A stretch of 64,000 nucleotides of DNA from Leptodactylus fallax (GCA_947044405.1 CAMRHE010000012.1:8924001-8988000); one strand, 5' to 3'; shown: positions 13,768 through 24,742, numbered from the stretch's first letter. Numbers and translations are program-made. Notes: generated from the sequence alone by a model not told the origin.

Positions 13768-15030
13768 CAAAAAAATAAAGGGAACACTAAAATACTACAT
13801 CCTAGATATAAATTAATTAAATATTCCAGTTACAAATCTTTATTCATTACATAGTGTAATGCGTTGAAAACAATAAAACATAAAAATGATCAATGTAAAT
13901 CTAAATTGATATCCCATGGAGGTCCGGATCTGGATTTGGAATGATACTCAAAATCAAAGTGGAAAATGAAATTACAGGCAGATCCAACTTCAGCGGAAAT
14001 GCCTCAAGGCAAGATAATGAGGCCCAGTGTGTGTGGCCTCCATGTGCCTGTATGACCTCCCTACATTGCCGGGCATGCTCCTGATGAGACGGCGATCTCC
14101 TCCCAGACCTGGATTAAAGCATCAGTCAACTCCTGGACAGTCTGTGATGCAACGTGGCGTTGGTGGATGGAACGAGACATGATGTCCCAGATATGCTCTA
14201 TTGGATTCAGGCATCAATGCCTTCATCATGCAGGACTTCACACTTCAGCCACATGAGACCTAGCATTGTCATGCATCAGAAGGAACCCAGGGCCCACTGC
14301 ACCTGCACATGGTCTCACAAGGGGTCTGAGGATCTTATCCCAGTACTTAATGGCAGTGTGGGTACCTCTGGCTAGCACATGGAGGGCTGTGTGGCCCTCC
14401 AAAGAAATGCCTCCCCACACCATTACTGACCCACTGCCAAACCGGTCATGCTGGATAATGTTACAGGCAGCAGGACGTTCTCCACGGCTTCTCCAGACTG
14501 TCACGTCTGTCACATGTGCTCATTGTGAACCTGCTCTCATCAGTGAAGAGCACAGGGCGCCAATGTCGAATCTGCCAATCTTGGGGTTCTCTGGCAAATG
14601 CCAATCGCCCTGCGTGTTGTTGGGCTGTAGGCCCAACATCCACTTGTGGACCCTCATGGAGTCTGTTTCTGACAGTTTGAGCAGACACATGGATGTTAGT
14701 GGCCTGCTGGAGATCGTTTTGCAGGGCTCTGACACTGCTACTCCTGTTCCTCCTTGTGGAAGTAGCGGTCCTGATGATGAGTTGTTGCTTTCCTACGACC
14801 CCCTCCACATGTCCTGATGTTCTGGCCTGTCTGCTGGTATCTGCTACATGCTCTGGACACTGTGCTGACAGACATAGCTACCCTTCTTGCCACAGCTCGC
14901 ATTGATGTGCCATCCTGGATGAGCTGCACTACCTGAGCCTCATGAGAAAGGATGAGAACAGAGAAATGGTCTGTGGTCCCACCTGCAGAACCCTCCTTTA
15001 TAGTGGTGGTCTTGCTAATTGCCTAATTGT
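13768..15030 (-). mobile_element. Tc1/mariner-like element, 5' terminus missing
   Basis: The 3' terminus of the element lies at about 13768. It reads caaaaaaataaagggaacac, the terminal inverted repeat of a Tc1-like family common in fish and amphibians. The transposase pseudogene runs on the minus strand. The expected matching inverted repeat beyond 15000 is absent: after ttgctaattgcctaattgtg the sequence passes straight into minisatellite DNA at about 15031. The element is therefore truncated at its 5' side as well as mutated inside. Confidence 0.8.
13990..14929 (-). pseudogene. Tc1-like transposase, frameshifted
   Basis: The pieces lie in three overlapping minus-strand frames. The first has an N-terminal helix-turn-helix ([16 protein letters not shown] and [16 protein letters not shown]). 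The second has VRNRLHEG and the first catalytic block LFTDESRF. The third has GSGSVMVWGGIS and the second catalytic block LLMHDNARSH. The last block, with [16 protein letters not shown] sequence and a GPHY-like end, lies between about 14230 and 13990 in yet another frame. The usual start region is also missing, because the leader joins directly to codons for the first helix. It is inactive. The native enzyme would be a DD34E cut-and-paste transposase acting at TA sites. Confidence 0.85.
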
Positions 15031-15290
15031 GTGACATTTTAGTGTATGGAGGGACCACTGTGGAATATTATACTGTGTGAAGGAGCCACTATTGGGCATT
15101 ATTCTGTGTGGAGGCCAATATGGGGCATTATACTGTGTTGAGGGGCCACTTTCTGACATTATATTGTATGAAGGGGCCACTTTGGGACATTATACTGTAT
15201 GTAAATGGAGTGTTACACTTTGCGGGGGCCAGTAAAGGGTGCACTATGCCGTGTGGGGGGACCCAAGTAAAAAGTTTGCTATAGGGCCCA
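15031..15290. repeat. Minisatellite, GTGTGG/ccactatgggacattatac type
   Basis: Six or seven degenerate units of about 35 bp with a core like ggggccactttgggacattatactgt. The segment ends in a non-tandem tail (15262-15310) with aaaagtttgctatagggccc and ttagttatgtccctgc. That tail is present in reverse orientation next to the related array at 55830-56490, which shows both belong to one dispersed repeat. Confidence 0.8.
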
Positions 15291-15590
15291 GTCTTTGTTA
15301 GTTATGTCCCTGCATGCATCAGCTGTGACCTGCCTTCTAAAAAAGAGGGATTACCTGTGAAGGGAAGCCACAAAGAAAAATAAGGAGATAATCCATGTGA
15401 TTTCTGCACTTGACGCCATGCTTAGACTACAGACACAACAATGGATTCTCATTGACCGCAGTGGTCAGTACAAAGATGCAACATTATGCACATTATGTTT
15501 TTAACCATGTTTTTTTAACTCTATCCTCGATCTGCTAGTTTAGTCTGACATGTCGGTGACTGGATAGTTAGTATAGCCTTGTATGGCCAG

Positions 15591-16598
15591 TGTAGCCCTA
15601 TTTGGGGGGGGGTATGAGTATTATCCCTCCCGCAACAGACTCTGGCGCTGACCTGTGTGTATAATGGGACCTGAAGCCTTCGCTGAAGGGAAGAGTGGGA
15701 ACATATATGAAATATATCAGTGCCTCCACCCACGATAGAGCCTCTGTATTACAGGGAGGATCTCTTCCTGGGACTTACCCATGAAGTACAGTTAGTAGCC
15801 TTAACAAGGATCACTGTACTAATCTCACAGTCTGAAGAATACATACAGATACCACATAAGGTTATAACAGTAGCTTTATAAGAATCAACAGGGTAATAAT
15901 ACATACATACAATATACTCAGAACACAGCAATACTACAACAACCAGCAAGTCCTCAACTGTCTTAGGTTATATACCCGGGTATATATATAGATATATAGC
16001 AAGAGTCCGGTGCACAATACCTCCAGGCAACAGAAGAGATGCAGGGGCCCCTGTGGATGACTGTGGATCCTCGGATTCTTCCAGGAGATGACAGACAGCC
16101 GATCAGGAGATGATGATGATGATGGTGAGATTCTTCACAGGCAGCAAACAGGGCGACGGTGACGGCAGTAGATGCAGGCCTGACTACCCTAACACTGAGT
16201 CCTTAACCTGCCAGCTAAACTACTAGTGCCACCGGGCCTCTAACTAGCTAGTTGGCCTTCGGAAGCCTAACCTATCACTGCCCTGAACTGTATATATATA
16301 TGGATCCCTAACTACGGTTACTAGCTAGGTCCTGTGAGTATATAGGGGGTAACACATACCTAACTATATACTGTGAAGTAAAGAGGAACAAGTGGCTCTT
16401 AGACTCCCCCAGACATAACATGTCTGTCTCAGCAGCTCTGCTCACATCTCTCCCCCCAGCAGCTCTGCCTCACATGTGTCTGACTCACTGTATTTACAAA
16501 ACAAAACTTGCACTAAATGCCTGGGGTCTCTGAAGCCAAACTGCAGGGGCAAAGAAGCCAGATACATTATATACTAGTAGAAATGGCAGTTCCCTACA
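15591..16598 (-). repeat. 3' LTR of the Gypsy element
   Basis: 1008 bp, the downstream partner of the LTR at 21983-22991. The differences noticed are nine versus seven G at the start (plus strand) and one fewer ATG/TGA unit near 16110-16125. The 4-bp CCAG immediately to the left matches the CCAG right of the other LTR. Confidence 0.93.
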
Positions 16599-16612
16599 CT
16601 CTCCCTCTGGTG
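16599..16612 (-). promoter_or_regulatory. Polypurine tract before the 3' LTR
   Basis: The minus strand reads ccagagggagag immediately before the LTR start, the normal position for second-strand priming in LTR retrotransposons. Confidence 0.7.
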
Positions 16613-16717
16613 AAATCTTTACGTCACGTCAAAGACATACAAAGTCATAGTATACAGTCAACATTACCAATGACAATATCAATATGGTTGCTTTTGCATT
16701 TACAGAGTCACAACAGG

Positions 16718-19700
16718 TTAATAGGTATACATGCCAGCAGGAGCGAAAATTGGTAACATATTGACCAAAGTGGACACTGCACCCACCCAAGCATGGTATA
16801 AATGAGGCTGAGTAGTAAATCTGGGGTCCCCCAAACTATCATATGTCAGCATAGGTGGAGGGTGTCTAATTCTCTCTCCTCTCCGTACCTCTCTCTGAGG
16901 TAAACTAGCATGTCCAGGCCCTAAACTAGGGTTGTCTGCCATGGGAGGGGATGGTGCTGGTGGCGTAGGAGAGCTAGATCCCTGCTCATCTGTAGACACA
17001 GATCTAGGTACGAATTCTGGAGTTTGAGGGTTCATAGGTCTCCCTGAAGGAGAAGATACTGGTGATCTAGGAACTTCAGGAGCCACAGTCCAATCACTCT
17101 CAGGAGTTTCAGGAAGGTCAGGTGGAATATCGGCTAAGGACTGTGGAGAATCGCAGGCCGAGCCATCATTGGAGATATCCATACCATCAATCTGAGGTAC
17201 AGGCAACAAATGATTTCTATGCCAAGTCCTGATCCTCCCGTCCCGTCCTTTTATCTTGTAGACTGGTATTCCAGGCAACCGATCTACCACTGTAAAGAGT
17301 TCACTCCGCCATCGATCAGCCAGCTTATGTTTTGCAGATGCTCCCAAATTCCGTAGCAGAACATGGTCCCCAGGGTTCAATTCTCGGTATCTTACTCGAA
17401 GATCAAATCTCCTTTTATTTCCTTCATTCACTTTGGCCGCATTTTCCTCAGCCAGCTGATAAGCACTCTTAAGCGTTTCTTTCAAACGTGCCACGTATCG
17501 GTAATGATCTCGATGACTGATACCATCGGTAGAGACTCCCAACAAGATGTCAATAGGTAGCCTAGGCTCTCTTCCAAACATCAGAAAGTATGGTGAATAT
17601 CCTGTGCTCTCGTGCCTTGTACTATTATAGGCATGCACCATAGCCTCCACTTTTCGACTCCAGGATCGCTTATCCTCAATTCGTAAGGTACCAAGCATAT
17701 CAAGTAAAGTCCTGTTAAATCTTTCAGGAAGGGCATCTCCCTCTGGATGGTAAGGCGTCGTCCGACTTTTGCGGATGTTCAACAACTTAAGTAACTCTTT
17801 GATCAGGTTACTCTCAAAATCCCGGCCTTGATCAGAATGCAACCGGTGTGGTAAGCCATAATGGATAAAATACTTTTCCCAAAGCACTCTTGCAACAGTG
17901 ACTGCTTTTTGATCCTTAGTCGGAAAGGCTTGAGCATATCGTGTGAAGTGATCAGTCACCACCAATACATTTCCAAATCCTCTGGAGTCGTTGTCAATAC
18001 AAAGGAAGTCTATGCAGACAAGATCCATGGGGCCCGAACTCTTCAAGTGTCCCATGAAGGCCGCTCGAACCGGGACAGTCTTCCTCTGCAAACATCTGCG
18101 ACAGCACCTACACAGACAAGTCACGGTATCTCTCATTTTGGGCCAGTAGAATCGGTCTTGTATTAGGCCATAAGTCTTCTCAGGTCCCAAATGACCATGA
18201 TAATCATGCAGACTTCGGAAAATCATCTTCTGAAAGCAGCTTGGAATAACTAGTTGGCGCCTTCCAGGGTGATCATGATACAGCACCACACGATAAAGTA
18301 GGCCATTGTCTATTTCAAACTTCTCCCAATCTCGTAGAAGTTGACTGCATTCAGAGGGTAGGGATGTCTTTAACATTTCTCTGTCTTGAGAACTCACTGC
18401 TTGATAAAGAGGTCCAATTAAAGGATCAGTCTTTTGACTCCAGATCATTCGCTTTGAAGATATAGAACAACTCTCAAAGGATCCTAAAGCGGCAGGGTAG
18501 GCAAACATGTCTGGTACAGCTTCGGGACCTCCCCCAATAGAGTCAATAAGCCGAGTTTCAGAAAAGGCTACTCGGTCTTCAACTACAGCAGCCATGGCAC
18601 ACAAAGCTCCTACTCCAGGACTTGGCACTTCTTCCCATTCATCCACTACTTCCGGACTAGGTAATCCAGGCCGTCTTGATAGAGCATCTGCCCCAATGTT
18701 CTTAGGCCCCGATTTATACTTGAGTGTGAATTGGTAGTTGGATAAAGCTGCCAACCAGCGATGTCCTGTAGCATCGAGTTTAGCGGTTGACAAAACGTAT
18801 GTCAGTGGATTGTTGTCTGTTCTTACTTCAAACGTGGCTCCGTATAAATAGTCATGTAATTTATCAACAATGGCCCACTTGAGCGCCAAAAACTCCAATT
18901 TATGTACTGGATAATTTTTCTCGCTGGGAGAAAGACTTCGACTTATGAAAGCTATGGGCCGTAACCCGGCCGGGTATTCTTGGTGCAGCACGCCACCTAA
19001 TCCTTCAAAGCTGGCATCTACATGTAGCACATATGGCTTCTGTGCATCAGCATAAGCCAGAACGGGAGCTTCTGTCAATTTCTTCTTCAACAACTTAAAT
19101 GCTTCTTCACAATCCGCAGTCCACCTATCGCCAAAAAGGCTTTTGGAAGACCCTTTCTTCTTTCCCGGATCTCCTGCATCACTCTTCAACAGGTCGAGGA
19201 GGGCTCGAGCAATTTTTGAATATCCTTCCACAAATCGTCGATAGAATCCACAAAACCCCAAGAAAGATTGCAACTCCGTAATATTTTGCGGTCGGGGCCA
19301 ATTCACCACAGCTTCAATCTTACCAGGATCGGTAGCAACTCCTTCAGCAGAAACAATATGACCTACATAAGTGACCGAAGATCTACAAAATTTGCATTTG
19401 TCAGCCGACAACTTCAGCCCCTCTTCTTTTAAGCGATGGAGTACTCTCATGAGTCGTTCTTCATGTTCTTCCAGCGTCTTTCCAAACACAATAATGTCAT
19501 CAAGATATACAAGGCATTCCCGGGGCACTAAATCACCTAACACTCTTTCCATCAACCTTTGGAACGTTGCTGGCGCACCTTTTGTACCTTGCGGCATACG
19601 AGTGAACTGAAAGAAACCCAAGGGGCATATGAAGGCTGTCTTTTCCTGATCCTCAGGTGCCATTGGGACTTGATAGTATCCCGATCTTAGGTCCAGCACT

Positions 19701-21937
19701 GTGAACCAACAGTTTCCATTCAGAGCTTCCAGAGCTTCTTCAATTCTCGGCAGTGTATACTGATCAGGTAAGGTTCTCCGGTTCAGAGTTCTGTAATCCA
19801 CACATAGGCGAATTGCTCCAGATTTTTTTCTTACCACCACAATAGGTGAGGCATAGGGGCTCTTACTGTCCACAATGATCCCCTGACCTTTCATTTGCTG
19901 TAGAGTCTGTCTTAACTCATCAACATCCTTTGGAGCAACTCTCCGTGGTCGCTCCCGGAAGGGAGTAGAATCGGTCAATCGGAAAGTGTGTTGAGCACTT
20001 TTAGCACAACCTACATCCATATCATCCATGGAGAACACTTCCGATAATTCAGACAACTTCTGTGTCAGTCGCTGATTCCAGGCCTCTGGTAAATGTGGAT
20101 CACTCAAGTCAAGATTGAGATTAGGGATTGCATCTCGGATTTGAATTCTGCACACTTCAGCGTATGGATTTACTCCAAGCACAGGGTAGCAGTGGGCCAC
20201 ATTCTGGTATGGTCCAATTACAATCGGATGCGGTGAACAGTTCCTCACTGTCACACAGGTAGATAACTCCACTTTATTTCTCCAGTCCTTTCTCTCTGGG
20301 ATCACCATCCAGCCATTCTGGTTAATCATTTCTTCAGGGGTTTCCATAAGGACATAACTCCCCCCTTCAAGCAAATCGGGAGCAATGCTGGAGGCTACTC
20401 TCAGAATTCTCTCCCCGCCGGCAGGAACTTCCACGGTTCTCTCACCGATATGATATACCATTCCATGTCGATAGCCAGTAGACAGGGCATCACAGAGTTC
20501 TCTAAGATCAGAAGATATATTCACCGGCTGAGCTGCAGGGTTCCAATCTCTTCCAAGAAACTTCTGAAAAGCATAATGCACTGCGGGACAATTAGTGCCA
20601 AGTATCACAGGAGCTGCACAAGAATCCCCTGAATCAGGACAGACAAGAGCCGTAATCTTCATGGGAGCGACACTCTGATCTTCTAATTCAGGGACAGCTA
20701 TAACTACTTGCAGGCTGCCATCTACAGGATATGATCCTGAATTAAGCCCCCACAATTTCATTTGTCCTGTAGACTGAAGAGGTATATCCCTCAGATACTT
20801 TTGGTAGAACGAGCGATAAATCAGGGTCACTTGAGATCCTGTATCAAACAGGGCAGGAGCGGCATGACCATTGACAGTGACTTTGACAACGGACCTGGAG
20901 CCCGCGATAGCGCCTCTGGTATTTACTCGGCCAGCCTTCCTTCGGTGTCTTTGATTCTGAATAGAGAAGACAGCACTGTGTCTCAATCCCTCACTGTCCT
21001 CCGTACACTGTCTGGCAGTATGGCCCGTCTGACCACATTTATAACAGGTTCTAGCATCCTTCCTCCATTGAGTGGCAGTGGGTGGAGTGGCGGACTGTCT
21101 AAGTTCTGACCGCTCCGCTGGTTTGTCCTTGTTTGAATTAGGAACAACATCTTCTTTAGAGATGCTTTTCCCTTTCCTAGGGGTACTAAAACTAATGTCA
21201 GCTTCTTGTTTCTTCACTAACTTCATTAAGTCAGGAAATGGAAGAACTCTATCAGATAGTAAGACCTTGAGTACTTGAGCAAGAGGATGATGAGGTTGTA
21301 ACCCTCTCACCAACTGACTGGTTCTCATAGCGTCTACCTCTGAAGTAGATATAGCTGCGTGGTACACCAGACGCGAAAGAAGTAGCTGTAAACGGTTAAT
21401 AAAAGTAGAGACATTTTCCCCTTCTTTTTGACGAACCATTCGGTAATCAGCAACCATCTGGGCAAGGTCATAGTATGGCTCAAAGTGATCAGACAGTACT
21501 TGTATATAGTCCAATGCACTCACTCCTTCATGAGAGTCTCTGTACAAGCGGATCAATTCTGCAGCAGGAGACCGCAAACTTTCACTGATACGCTGCCGCT
21601 TGCCTTCTTCAGAGCAAGACCATTCCTTCAGGCATTGGAGAGTATGTTCTTTCCATATCTCAAAGTTTTCCTCCCCTTGTGGTACTGGGACATTACCAGA
21701 GAATACTTTTAGTTTCTTGTAGTGAGTGGCCTGCAGGCCCTGAGCTAACATTTCAGTCAGCCTAGCTAAAGTGCTAATAGCACTGTCACTAGAGGAACTG
21801 CTAGCGACGGCCATACTAGGGGGGTAACTGGCTGAGCGGGGTTCTTCCTTTACCTGAACCAGGGGAGGAACAGGAGGTCGGTAATCCCATGTAGTAGCTA
21901 GTGGGAGGTTCCCCTCTGAGCTATATCGCTTCTCCAT
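16718..21937 (-). CDS. Gypsy Gag-Pol polyprotein (Gag, protease, RT, RNase H, integrase)
   Basis: A single frame of 1739 codons from the first ATG at 21937. The frame is open a little further upstream but only from a GTG. Residues 70-260 form a Gag with KLKVFSG, GEENFEIW and RQRISESLRSPA motifs, resembling the PNMA-type Gags known in Gypsy elements. A CCHC zinc knuckle (CYKCGQTGHTARQC) lies at 298-311. The aspartic protease has FDTGS at about 364-368. The reverse transcriptase spans about 660-850, with LDLRSGYYQ and the active site YLDD at 811-814. RNase H has D974, E1015 and D1041. The integrase has a His/Cys zinc module at about 1244-1282, a catalytic D1310/D1369/E1405 triad with D-35-E spacing, and a C-terminal module near DRWRSELFTV. 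Gag and Pol share one frame, so no frameshift or stop suppression is needed. All catalytic residues are present. One oddity is PEGDALPERF where most relatives have a PQGNGQVERF-like sequence. Confidence 0.95.
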   Translation of the reverse strand: MEKRYSSEGNLPLATTWDYRPPVPPLVQVKEEPRSASYPPSMAVASSSSSDSAISTLARLTEMLAQGLQATHYKKLKVFSGNVPVPQGEENFEIWKEHTLQCLKEWSCSEEGKRQRISESLRSPAAELIRLYRDSHEGVSALDYIQVLSDHFEPYYDLAQMVADYRMVRQKEGENVSTFINRLQLLLSRLVYHAAISTSEVDAMRTSQLVRGLQPHHPLAQVLKVLLSDRVLPFPDLMKLVKKQEADISFSTPRKGKSISKEDVVPNSNKDKPAERSELRQSATPPTATQWRKDARTCYKCGQTGHTARQCTEDSEGLRHSAVFSIQNQRHRRKAGRVNTRGAIAGSRSVVKVTVNGHAAPALFDTGSQVTLIYRSFYQKYLRDIPLQSTGQMKLWGLNSGSYPVDGSLQVVIAVPELEDQSVAPMKITALVCPDSGDSCAAPVILGTNCPAVHYAFQKFLGRDWNPAAQPVNISSDLRELCDALSTGYRHGMVYHIGERTVEVPAGGERILRVASSIAPDLLEGGSYVLMETPEEMINQNGWMVIPERKDWRNKVELSTCVTVRNCSPHPIVIGPYQNVAHCYPVLGVNPYAEVCRIQIRDAIPNLNLDLSDPHLPEAWNQRLTQKLSELSEVFSMDDMDVGCAKSAQHTFRLTDSTPFRERPRRVAPKDVDELRQTLQQMKGQGIIVDSKSPYASPIVVVRKKSGAIRLCVDYRTLNRRTLPDQYTLPRIEEALEALNGNCWFTVLDLRSGYYQVPMAPEDQEKTAFICPLGFFQFTRMPQGTKGAPATFQRLMERVLGDLVPRECLVYLDDIIVFGKTLEEHEERLMRVLHRLKEEGLKLSADKCKFCRSSVTYVGHIVSAEGVATDPGKIEAVVNWPRPQNITELQSFLGFCGFYRRFVEGYSKIARALLDLLKSDAGDPGKKKGSSKSLFGDRWTADCEEAFKLLKKKLTEAPVLAYADAQKPYVLHVDASFEGLGGVLHQEYPAGLRPIAFISRSLSPSEKNYPVHKLEFLALKWAIVDKLHDYLYGATFEVRTDNNPLTYVLSTAKLDATGHRWLAALSNYQFTLKYKSGPKNIGADALSRRPGLPSPEVVDEWEEVPSPGVGALCAMAAVVEDRVAFSETRLIDSIGGGPEAVPDMFAYPAALGSFESCSISSKRMIWSQKTDPLIGPLYQAVSSQDREMLKTSLPSECSQLLRDWEKFEIDNGLLYRVVLYHDHPGRRQLVIPSCFQKMIFRSLHDYHGHLGPEKTYGLIQDRFYWPKMRDTVTCLCRCCRRCLQRKTVPVRAAFMGHLKSSGPMDLVCIDFLCIDNDSRGFGNVLVVTDHFTRYAQAFPTKDQKAVTVARVLWEKYFIHYGLPHRLHSDQGRDFESNLIKELLKLLNIRKSRTTPYHPEGDALPERFNRTLLDMLGTLRIEDKRSWSRKVEAMVHAYNSTRHESTGYSPYFLMFGREPRLPIDILLGVSTDGISHRDHYRYVARLKETLKSAYQLAEENAAKVNEGNKRRFDLRVRYRELNPGDHVLLRNLGASAKHKLADRWRSELFTVVDRLPGIPVYKIKGRDGRIRTWHRNHLLPVPQIDGMDISNDGSACDSPQSLADIPPDLPETPESDWTVAPEVPRSPVSSPSGRPMNPQTPEFVPRSVSTDEQGSSSPTPPAPSPPMADNPSLGPGHASLPQREVRRGERIRHPPPMLTYDSLGDPRFTTQPHLYHAWVGAVSTLVNMLPIFAPAGMYTY

Positions 21938-21962
21938 ATCAATGACTATTCCCACTTCTAAA

Positions 21963-21982
21963 TCTCAGCAGTGCCTCCAAAT
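21963..21982 (-). promoter_or_regulatory. Probable tRNA primer-binding site
   Basis: Directly inside the 5' LTR the minus strand reads TTTGGAGGCACTGCTGAGA. The TGG two bases in is the expected complement of a tRNA CCA end. I cannot say from memory which tRNA matches. Confidence 0.6.
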
Positions 21983-22991
21983 GTAGCCCTATTTGGGGGG
22001 GGTATGAGTATTATCCCTCCCGCAACAGACTCTGGCGCTGACCTGTGTGTATAATGGGACCTGAAGCCTTCGCTGAAGGGAAGAGTGGGAACATATATGA
22101 AATATATCAGTGCCTCCACCCACGATAGAGCCTCTGTATTACAGGGAGGATCTCTTCCTGGGACTTACCCATGAAGTACAGTTAGTAGCCTTAACAAGGA
22201 TCACTGTACTAATCTCACAGTCTGAAGAATACATACAGATACCACATAAGGTTATAACAGTAGCTTTATAAGAATCAACAGGGTAATAATACATACATAC
22301 AATATACTCAGAACACAGCAATACTACAACAACCAGCAAGTCCTCAACTGTCTTAGGTTATATACCCGGGTATATATATAGATATATAGCAAGAGTCCGG
22401 TGCACAATACCTCCAGGCAACAGAAGAGATGCAGGGGCCCCTGTGGATGACTGTGGATCCTCGGATTCTTCCAGGAGATGACAGACAGCCGATCAGGAGA
22501 TGATGATGATGATGATGGTGAGATTCTTCACAGGCAGCAAACAGGGCGACGGTGACGGCAGTAGATGCAGGCCTGACTACCCTAACACTGAGTCCTTAAC
22601 CTGCCAGCTAAACTACTAGTGCCACCGGGCCTCTAACTAGCTAGTTGGCCTTCGGAAGCCTAACCTATCACTGCCCTGAACTGTATATATATATGGATCC
22701 CTAACTACGGTTACTAGCTAGGTCCTGTGAGTATATAGGGGGTAACACATACCTAACTATATACTGTGAAGTAAAGAGGAACAAGTGGCTCTTAGACTCC
22801 CCCAGACATAACATGTCTGTCTCAGCAGCTCTGCTCACATCTCTCCCCCCAGCAGCTCTGCCTCACATGTGTCTGACTCACTGTATTTACAAAACAAAAC
22901 TTGCACTAAATGCCTGGGGTCTCTGAAGCCAAACTGCAGGGGCAAAGAAGCCAGATACATTATATACTAGTAGAAATGGCAGTTCCCTACA
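21983..22991 (-). repeat. 5' LTR of the Gypsy element
   Basis: 1009 bp, near-identical to the LTR at 15591-16598. Read on the minus strand it begins tgtagggaactgcc and has a TATATAA-like box within the first 40 bases, a possible core promoter. It ends in a run of C before gggctaca. The 66-codon frame inside each LTR is an LTR shadow and not a gene. Confidence 0.93.
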
Positions 22992-22995
22992 CCAG

Positions 22996-24430
22996 CTTTA
23001 TAGAATCTCCCTGTTTCATTTTGCACTGCAGACTAGAAAACTGAACAAAACAGGGACAGCTTTTTCAGAGAAATGTTTATTTTTGTGCAGTCTACAGACC
23101 TCTAAGTAGCAAAAATCAATGTTGACTATATATACTTATCATATTAAAGTTTTCAGATCTGAAGCTAGCTAAGCTGGCATAGCCAAGAATTGCAACAGCA
23201 TTTAATAATGGTTTCCATATTCATTTGGTTTTCTCCTGGGCAATGTCGCTTCTTACTATATCATAAACATGTCAGAATGGTATGTAATCACACATGATAA
23301 ACTGTGAGAATTTGTGCCTGATAAGCTTTGGCTTTTCTTTTTCTTTCACCTTCAAAATCTTCAAGGAGCAGACAACACCACATTGTTATAAGATCCTTGA
23401 GCAATTAGGTTTTGTCTACTATTTATATTTTTTTTTTATTGCAAGTAATGTTCCCCAGTATAATAGGAAACAGATATGTAATTCATCTCCAATCATTTTG
23501 TTAACAGATTATCTTTGAAAATTAATTTTGAGTAAGTAATGAAATGTAATGACAAAAATGCTTTGTTTTATATGAAAATATATTACACATTGTCATATCC
23601 ATATGGGATATCTGTGGTTTTACATGAGACTTCAGGTAAACCTACTGCATACATTTTAATACAGAAGAAATATAGGGTTACATTTATGTTACATCATGGT
23701 TACAAAAATCCTGATGTGAAATTGATCCAGAATTTGCCACATCTAGTTTAAGGTCAAATTTTAATGATTGGAGTAGCTTTACAGAAAAAGGATGAGACTT
23801 AAAGTGAAAAGGGCACATGGCTTAAATGTTACAGAATGCAGCCAAATTGTGCAAGAGTATTCTGTACCAAAGTAAGCCAACTAATAACTGGTTACAACTT
23901 AGACTAGATTAAAGATACTTGCCAACTTTTCAAAACTGTTTTCAAGGAGAAACAGTCCAAAAAATGTTAAGCCATGCCCTTTGTTTACTAAAGATGAGTG
24001 AACCAATTCAGAACAAGCTGGTTTCGACCTGACGTTTCCAAATGTTTTAGTGTTTAATGATTCATCTTGGTCAAACTAAAATGGCTGCCATGACATGTAT
24101 TACGCAGGTAAAATACAGAGGACAAGGAGGATCACATGGGCTCTGTGTTTTCAGCTGGCTTCTAGTATCACCTGACAGCCTCTCAGCCAATCATGATACA
24201 CAATATAAGATGCAGTGGGCAGGAAGAAAAGCCATTTTGTGCATGCTTAGGGATGGTAGTGTTATCATCAATGCTCCATTATCTAAAACAATTATTGGGA
24301 AAACATCACCAACTTTGCAATAGTACTACAGAATAATAGGAGAAGGATTAGTGAAGAACAATTTGATTTAATCCATTTTTAGGCAAATAGGCAGAGAAAT
24401 CATAGGAGGGGGGAGGGAGAATTTATGCAC
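22996..24430. other. Noncoding DNA, no gene recognised
   Basis: AT-rich flank of the Gypsy insertion. Near 23990 the sequence actaaagatgagtgaac may be the left end of an old hAT-like element (see the finding on 23988-26922). A gggagggggga-type run lies near 24410. No coding motifs are seen. Confidence 0.5.
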
Positions 24431-24454
24431 TGTGATATGGTCTCTGTGTGAATG

Positions 24455-24738
24455 CACCACTCGGCCAGACATGTCCTACTGCCTGGTCTATCATATTATT
24501 CCATGCCGTACTGCTACTCATATTGCCACAGCTACCACCACTGACATCACTCAGCCAGACAAATCCTTCGGCCTGGTTCATCATATTAATCGACACTTTA
24601 CTGTCTGCCACACATGATGCCCCAGCTACCACCATTGCCACCACTCAGCTAGACACGTCCTTCGGCCTGATCTATCATATTATTCCATGCTGTACTGCCA
24701 CTAATGTTGCCACAGCTACCACCAGACATATCCTGCAG
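24455..24738. repeat. Tandem repeat of about 90 bp, three copies plus a partial
   Basis: Units beginning ctcggccagacatgtcc, ctcagccagacaaatcc and ctcagctagacacgtcc start near 24459, 24550 and 24644. Each continues with ggcctg.tctatcatatta and gccacagctaccacca. A fourth, partial copy begins near 24722. Confidence 0.85.
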
Positions 24739-24742
24739 CCTA

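Larger units (their letters stand above)
15591..22991 (-). mobile_element. Complete Ty3/Gypsy LTR retrotransposon
   Basis: A 7.4-kb element on the minus strand with LTRs at 21983-22991 (5') and 15591-16598 (3'). Both LTRs start TGTA and end TACA. A 4-bp target duplication CCAG lies at 15587-15590 and 22992-22995. A TGG-containing primer-binding region follows the 5' LTR directly and a purine tract precedes the 3' LTR. One uninterrupted gag-pol frame fills the interior and there is no envelope gene. The two LTRs differ, as far as I can see by eye, only in the length of a G run (9 versus 7) and of a TGA repeat (one unit). The insertion is therefore recent, and the element has every visible part needed for autonomy. 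Confidence 0.95.

Noticed and set aside
14266..14817. 183-codon plus-strand frame
   Set aside because: Antisense shadow of the Tc1-like transposase on the minus strand.
15749..15949. 66-codon frame present identically at 22139-22339
   Set aside because: It is duplicated only because it lies in both LTRs. It has no domain and LTRs are not expected to code here.
15591..22991. Endogenous retrovirus
   Set aside because: No envelope frame lies between integrase and the 3' LTR, the integrase and RNase H are Gypsy-type, and the Gag resembles Ty3/Gypsy (PNMA-like) and not retroviral Gag.
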